From: a virus
Reading direction: 5' to 3' (one strand)
DNA length: 64,000 nt
Virus record (IMG/VR): IMGVR_UViG_3300032213_002832
Location: 103,516 to 167,515 of that record
Shown here: positions 62,881 through 64,000 of the stretch, piece after piece
Layout: each line of letters starts with the position of its first letter
How positions within the stretch are numbered: position 1 is the first letter of the stretch
Program-made: the position numbers and the translations under genes
Notes under the pieces: model-generated
The model's input: only the letters and a program-made list of their open reading frames with translations
What the model was told of the DNA's origin: nothing
Databases searched by the model: none

Positions 62881-63953
62881 TGGATTATATAGTTAGAGAT
62901 AGTTCTTTATTACCAAATGTAGAATCAGTGAGAACAATGTTACACTCAGATTCTTCTATACGTGTTGGTATTGTAAGAGAAGAAAGAATATTGGAAAGCG
63001 GCATAGTGTATATGGTTGAGGTATTGGTCAACGGTAAACAAGTGCCAGTTAGTTGTACCGTAATGTCTAAATGGGGTGGTGCTCACAACTATGAAGAGCA
63101 GACACTTAGACCTTGGCTTAATGGTTTTCCATCTGGAATGTTGCTACCTGCTTCAGCTGGCCAATATAAGGGTAGATCTGGCGATGTTGTACTGGTAGCT
63201 TATCTAAATGGGCAATCACGTGAAGGCGTTATATTAGGTGGATTATCACATCCTGCTAGAAAGTCAAAACTAAAAGGCAAGTCTATTGCCTACATATCTG
63301 AGTTCAATGGACTTGAAAGAAGCATTACAGATGACGGTAGCTACAAAGTAACATTTAAGGGATATGCTCCTACGAATGACGCTACTTTAAAAATACCTCC
63401 AACAGGTGTTGAAATACTGCCACCACTATATAATCCGCTTACTGGTGGATCTTATTATGGCTTTAATAACAAGGGTAGTTTTATAGCCTCTGATGGTAAG
63501 CAGTTTTTAAAGATTAATAAGAATTTAATTAGTGGTTCTATCATCTTAAAATCAGGTTCTGTTCAGATGGAGTTAGGTGGCAATGCTGCTTTAGGGGCTT
63601 TCAGTGTTCAGGCAGCTAAATCTGTAATGGACTTCAAGACGTCAGCCTCTATAAAAGCAACAACTGGTTTAGCCTTACAATCACTACAAGTCAGTATCAA
63701 AGGTACACAAGTTGCCATTGGTAATGACCAATTCGAGTTATTTGATGGTCTTATTAAACTTATTGATGCTTTAGGCTCTTTGGTCGTTACTAGTCCGGTT
63801 GGGACCTGTACTCCACTAATGTCTGCTCCGACTTGGACTACACAAATACTTCCATTAAAAATTAAAATATCTATGTTAAAGGGTTCTTTAAAAAGCGCTG
63901 ATTCATTTAGCCTTTCTGGTGATCCAGATATAGTTATTAAGGGTAATGAATAG
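62880..63953 (+). CDS. Baseplate spike protein with OB domain
   Basis: 357 residues. LNGFPSGMLLPASAGQYKGR and SGDVVLVAYLNGQSREGVIL then GGLSHPARK is the OB-fold pattern of gp5/gpV spikes. The C-terminal half (GSIILKSGSVQMELGGNAAL, SIKATTGLALQSLQVSIKGT) is repetitive and beta-rich, as in the trimeric needle. Starts at the hub's stop (one-base overlap). Confidence 0.78.
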   Translation: MDYIVRDSSLLPNVESVRTMLHSDSSIRVGIVREERILESGIVYMVEVLVNGKQVPVSCTVMSKWGGAHNYEEQTLRPWLNGFPSGMLLPASAGQYKGRSGDVVLVAYLNGQSREGVILGGLSHPARKSKLKGKSIAYISEFNGLERSITDDGSYKVTFKGYAPTNDATLKIPPTGVEILPPLYNPLTGGSYYGFNNKGSFIASDGKQFLKINKNLISGSIILKSGSVQMELGGNAALGAFSVQAAKSVMDFKTSASIKATTGLALQSLQVSIKGTQVAIGNDQFELFDGLIKLIDALGSLVVTSPVGTCTPLMSAPTWTTQILPLKIKISMLKGSLKSADSFSLSGDPDIVIKGNE

Positions 63954-63965
63954 TTTTATTACTTA

Positions 63966-63976
63966 TGCTATATAAT
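63966..63976 (+). promoter_or_regulatory. Promoter-like box before the next gene
   Basis: TGCTATATAAT, 20 nt before the ATG at 63996; AGGAG lies between. Confidence 0.45.
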
Positions 63977-63995
63977 TATAGTATTAGGAGAATAT

Positions 63996-64000
63996 ATGGC
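63996..64000 (+). CDS. Start of the next gene, cut by the window edge
   Basis: ATGGC with TTAGGAG 5-6 nt upstream. Only the first codon and a half are inside; it probably continues the baseplate operon. Confidence 0.5.

Overview
The window is part of the genome of a large, AT-rich, contractile-tailed (myovirus-type) double-stranded DNA phage. The right third (47.3-64 kb, + strand) encodes virion parts in typical myovirus order: connector/neck proteins, tail sheath, tail-tube-like proteins, a tail assembly chaperone pair with a programmed -1 frameshift, tape measure, baseplate hub and spike. Many left-hand genes carry Sec or lipoprotein signal peptides, which points to a Gram-negative host. 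No terminase, capsid, DNA polymerase or tRNA gene was seen here, so the window is an interior piece of a bigger genome.

Left region (1-13.3 kb): nucleotide metabolism and repair. It holds nicotinamide phosphoribosyltransferase plus a bifunctional NMN adenylyltransferase/Nudix protein (a two-step NAD+ salvage pathway), a 763-residue fusion of metallophosphoesterase, RNA ligase and polynucleotide kinase, a second RNA ligase, an ATP-dependent DNA ligase, an exported trypsin-like protease, a sigma region-2-like protein, a ClpP-like protease and a B12-dependent (class II) ribonucleotide reductase. Together these look like genome and tRNA repair, NAD+ replenishment and dNTP supply.

Second region (13.3-25.2 kb): an unusually dense set of exported, membrane and lipoprotein genes. 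It includes two collagen-like lipoproteins (one with a PA14-like end), a TAXI-type periplasmic solute-binding protein, coiled-coil membrane proteins and a lytic transglycosylase.

Third region (25.3-40.5 kb, - strand): accessory early-type genes, nearly all small. It contains an expanded family with the signature SHKDxxRFALFCANQ (eight genes, nine domain copies), three of four copies of another family (signature NHLRKDKRLNGG), smaller paralog pairs and several very short membrane peptides. Transcription units here are separated by a recurrent module: a UUCG-loop terminator hairpin, a conserved 16-mer (ACTGACACTGCTACGC) and then a promoter-like element AACCGNNNCGA placed 17-21 nt before a TATAAT-like hexamer.

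Fourth region (40.5-47.2 kb): a GC-rich, then G-depleted, non-coding hub is followed by 32 tandem + strand micro-genes of 35-80 codons. Four more lie on the - strand, and one lone copy sits at 22.9 kb. Their products differ in sequence but share a motif of the form LLxKLGVI(D). Most overlap their neighbours at ATGA or TAATG. I recognise no described family for this array, and it is the best candidate for an undescribed system.

All calls come from reading sequence and translations by eye; no database search was run.
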